A stretch of DNA of 64,000 nucleotides from Gonapodya sp. JEL0774. Lineage: Eukaryota > Monoblepharomycota > Monoblepharidomycetes > Monoblepharidales > Gonapodyaceae. Shown piece by piece: positions 61,532 to 64,000 of the stretch. The stretch is taken from assembly GCA_027604505.1 (NCBI GenBank), contig JADIIX010000054.1, positions 82,396-146,395 of the forward strand, in the 5' to 3' direction. Numbering within the stretch: the stretch's first letter is position 1; the number at the start of each line of letters is the position of its first letter. A model generated the notes under the pieces. That model was not told the DNA's origin and made no database searches. It saw only the letters and a list, made by a program, of their open reading frames with translations. Both the position numbers and the translations under genes were made by a program.

Positions 61532-63040
61532 TTATCCCAAGCTCAAGTCATCCGCCTTTCCATTACCAACCTCTTTCTCACCTCCTTCCGCCATCCCGAC
61601 CTCTACTTCCACCCCACTCTCCACAACATCCGCCTGTGTGCCATCAAAAGCCACTACAAGAAGTGAAGGTGGAGTTGAAGGGGCACTGACCCTTGGAAGT
61701 TTTGAGTCATGAAATATAGGCGTAGGATTCGCCCCCACCGGTTGCAGACGAGGGGCGGAAGCCGAGTCTGTGGGTAAGATCTCGAGATCAGGCGTTCGGC
61801 GCAAACGGGGTGTTTTCGGAAGGGTAGGAACTGAAGTGGCGGCAGGAGAAGTTATCGCAAGGAACGGTTGGGAGGAGTGGTCGGAGATTGCTGGTTCGGG
61901 GGTGCGGGGTGGAACCGGGATCGGCACCGCTACACTGGGGGAGGGGGGCGCAGGGGCGCGAGGACCCGCACCTCTTGCGAGACTTTCGATTCTCCTTCCT
62001 CTCCCACTTCCTCCAAGTGCCCGTGCACGTGGGAGTGCGCGGGCATGAGCATCAGCACCATTTCGATCGTTCCTCGCACCACCATCACCGCCGTAATCAC
62101 CAGCACCTGCAGCACCAGCTCTTATTCCGGTACCAGACCCGGCCTCAGAACCCGCACCAGCCATGACGACACGGGGTCTCCCAATCTCCCAGTTGCGTCC
62201 AACCTGTTCGGTGGCGGAGTCCATCGCGGTGCCAGTATCCATATCGACTTCGGTGTCCAATACGCCTCCGGCTTCCTTTGCGGTTGAAGTCCCCATGACA
62301 ACCCGTGTCACTGATACCTGCGGCGGTGCCGGCACGGTCACCATCTTCGTCTCGGGCCACATCCACTGCCATGCATCTTGCGCTGGAGACCATTTGATGT
62401 TAGACAAGGGGTAAGGTCTGAGTCCTGGAAAAATGACCATTCCGAGAATAAGGAGACAGCACCACATTGCCGATCTGGTGCGGTTCGAGAGAGAGCGAGT
62501 GGGGCGGCGAAAGTGAGAGCGGGATATGGCTGGTGCGGGGAGGGAGGAGGAGGGGCGTCGATGGCTGGGTGGGATTGAAGGCGGAGGGAAGGAGTCCGAG
62601 AAGGAGTGGGAAGTGGAGTTTTGTCGGGCGGACCAGGAGGCTTGTTTTAGGCGGGAAAGATAGGCGTAGTGAGCAGATTCGGGATCGGAGAGGTCAGCTG
62701 GGTCCGGTGGGTCCGGTGGGTCTGGTGAATTGGAGGAGTGGGAGTGGTTGGGGGCGTGGTTATGGCTGTGGTTGTGCGAGTAAGAAGCGCGGTCATCCTG
62801 CTGGTCCTCGTCATCTGATTCGTGATCGTGATCGGAATGGGAATGGAGAGTGTGGGAGGATGCGACGAGAGAAGGGCGGGTGTTTGCGGATACCGCAAGT
62901 GCGTGGTGGGAATGAGAGGGACGGCGTTTAGGTATGAGAAATGAGGGGCGTGAGGAGGTAGAAGAGGAGGACGGAGTGGAGGTGTCAGGTGTGTTAAGGT
63001 TGACTGTGCGGGGACGATTGCGGGCGGACTGAGGATGCAT
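61532..63040 (-). CDS. Low-complexity single-pass membrane protein, unrecognised
   Basis: Uninterrupted frame from ATG at 63040 (MHPQSARNRPRTVNLNTPDT). The frame is open to 63232, but upstream residues include a Ser-rich start I find less likely. The N-terminal 200 residues are Ser/Pro/Arg-rich with a His/Asp stretch (SHSDHDHESDDEDQQDD and SYSHNHSHNHAPNHSHS) and DPPDPPDPADLSDPES. One hydrophobic helix (AMWCCLLILGMVIFPGLRPY) follows basic residues (RRPTRSLSNRTRS), suggesting a membrane segment with the N-terminus in the cytosol. The remainder is Ala/Gly/Val-rich, then Pro/Arg-rich, ending GKADDLSLG at 61532. The His-rich tract resembles metal-binding loops of zinc transporters, but no transporter fold is present. 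Function unknown. Confidence 0.5.
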   Translation of the reverse strand: MHPQSARNRPRTVNLNTPDTSTPSSSSTSSRPSFLIPKRRPSHSHHALAVSANTRPSLVASSHTLHSHSDHDHESDDEDQQDDRASYSHNHSHNHAPNHSHSSNSPDPPDPPDPADLSDPESAHYAYLSRLKQASWSARQNSTSHSFSDSFPPPSIPPSHRRPSSSLPAPAISRSHFRRPTRSLSNRTRSAMWCCLLILGMVIFPGLRPYPLSNIKWSPAQDAWQWMWPETKMVTVPAPPQVSVTRVVMGTSTAKEAGGVLDTEVDMDTGTAMDSATEQVGRNWEIGRPRVVMAGAGSEAGSGTGIRAGAAGAGDYGGDGGARNDRNGADAHARALPRARALGGSGRGRRIESLARGAGPRAPAPPSPSVAVPIPVPPRTPEPAISDHSSQPFLAITSPAATSVPTLPKTPRLRRTPDLEILPTDSASAPRLQPVGANPTPIFHDSKLPRVSAPSTPPSLLVVAFDGTQADVVESGVEVEVGMAEGGEKEVGNGKADDLSLG

Positions 63041-63232
63041 TGTGAGTGCAGTGGAGAAGGCTGATGATGTATGTGTTCGCGTATGGGAGCAGAGCCGCAG
63101 GTAGCAGAGAAAGGAAGAATAAAGTACTGTGGACTCCGCCAAGTGCTTTGAGTGGGAGTAGACCTGTCTGCTATATATGTATGAACCGACCGGTGCTTCC
63201 AGAGTTGGCACCAAGCAAGTCCCCGTCTTCAA

Positions 63233-64000
63233 ACAACAAGGAAACGATATTACGAATTCAAGCGAGCGGGTGCGAAATGATAGCGAGGATGGACTGGGGG
63301 GAGAACGTCCAGACGTATTGTGGTGGAATCAACGTAGAAAGAACGAAGATTGGAACCCAGTTGCCCAGAGTAATACGAATAGGTCGAAAATGAAATGTCA
63401 GCGAAGCACATCTAAACGCTGGTCCAACTTGGCGACAAGCCCAGGCCTTGACAGCCGTGAGTTGTGTGCCCATTCATGCACTCACGGATTCCCTCCAGAC
63501 TCCAATCCCCTCCGCCAACACGTTCACTATCACCAATCAAGACACAGCGCCACGAAAGCAGAAAAAAGGAACAGAAATGGGAGCCGGAATGGCACGGATA
63601 CGAGGTTGCAAGTACAACTCACACCACTGCACTACTTCGCTGCCCGTTTCTCCAGCTTGCTCTTTATTTGCCATCAATGTCCCGGCTCATCCTTCCCTGC
63701 ATCGCCCGGCTGAATGGTTGAGTTTTCTGCCCCGCCAAAGTCAGCAGAGGTCGTTTCCAGAACCGGACCTTTCAACCTTCAATGATGATGAATGTGCGCA
63801 CTGTAAACCAAAATTCACAAGCACGTATGGGCCGTATATTTGAATTAATGAAGAAACAAGTTTGTTAGTTGCCTTGTTTGGACTCCCCAAACCTGTGTGG
63901 TGCGGAGCTGTCGCCTCACCAGTCCGGCATATGTGAATTCTGGGGTACCCCACATGGGGTGGCGCCTCCTGGGGTGTTTCGCCACCACCCCAAATGAGAA
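63233..64000. other. Right-end region, no convincing gene
   Basis: Several short frames overlap at 63,177-63,843 without splice-supported joins or motifs; part of a gene leading out of the window cannot be excluded. The last 60 bases contain an inverted repeat, GGGGTGGCG ... CGCCACCACCCC. Confidence 0.35.

Noticed and set aside
63448-63843. 131-codon plus ORF at the right end
   Set aside because: No recognisable domain or splice-supported extension; several overlapping frames of similar length exist.

Overview
The window looks like gene-dense nuclear DNA of a fungus, most likely an early-diverging, chytrid-like lineage. Nearly every gene is cut by short spliceosomal introns (about 60-240 bp, mostly GT..AG), and intergenic gaps are small. 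The gene set is fungal or opisthokont housekeeping: tropomyosin, RBM18, RRB1/GRWD1, COG3, SIR2/HST1-type sirtuin, eukaryotic S-adenosylmethionine decarboxylase, GGPP synthase, DUS2 and methylmalonate-semialdehyde dehydrogenase. A very large receptor with two periplasmic-binding-protein-like ectodomains fits early-diverging fungi better than Dikarya. The phylum is an inference; no rRNA or other marker is present.

Layout. 1-2,569 (-): amino-acid permease running off the left edge. 3,440-8,904 (-): large polytopic receptor with two tandem Venus-flytrap-like domains. 9,161-11,421 (-): Gir2/RWDD1-like translation factor and RBM18. 11,822-14,350: two unrecognised minus-strand genes between two clusters of AAAGTC motifs. 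14,627-16,323 (+): Fe(II)/2-oxoglutarate-type oxygenase. About 16,545-17,635: non-autonomous element with long terminal inverted repeats, partly repeated at about 56,555-57,330. 18,056-20,180 (+): RRB1/GRWD1. 20,832-25,333 (-): long F-box/LRR-like protein. 26,741-28,023 (+): epoxide hydrolase. 28,097-32,109 (-): COG3. 32,238-34,389 (-): cullin-repeat protein without a cullin C-terminal domain. 34,558-36,001 (+): DUF6687-like protein. 36,176-38,518 (-): sirtuin. 38,832-40,037 (-): PRL-type phosphatase. 41,251-43,379 (+): AdoMet decarboxylase with a tiny and a small uORF. 43,697-45,134 (+): GGPP synthase. 45,359-46,636 (-): mitochondrial carrier. 46,787-47,894 (+): tropomyosin. 48,009-50,154 (-): MMSDH. 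50,329-52,197 (-): DUS2. 52,649-53,852 (-): J-protein. 54,089-56,329 (-): cytochrome c peroxidase. 57,774 to about 59,830 (-): caspase-like protease fused to Tudor/Agenet-like segments. 60,238-60,943 (+): small mitochondrial-type protein. 61,532-63,040 (-): low-complexity membrane protein.

No pathway cluster is evident; these are independently transcribed genes. The items most worth a second look are the caspase-Tudor fusion, the tandem-ectodomain receptor, the plant-like dual-uORF leader of the AdoMet decarboxylase gene, the cullin-repeat-only protein and the inverted-repeat element. Exon joins were made by eye from splice consensus and reading-frame continuity; where summed exon lengths divide by three this is stated.
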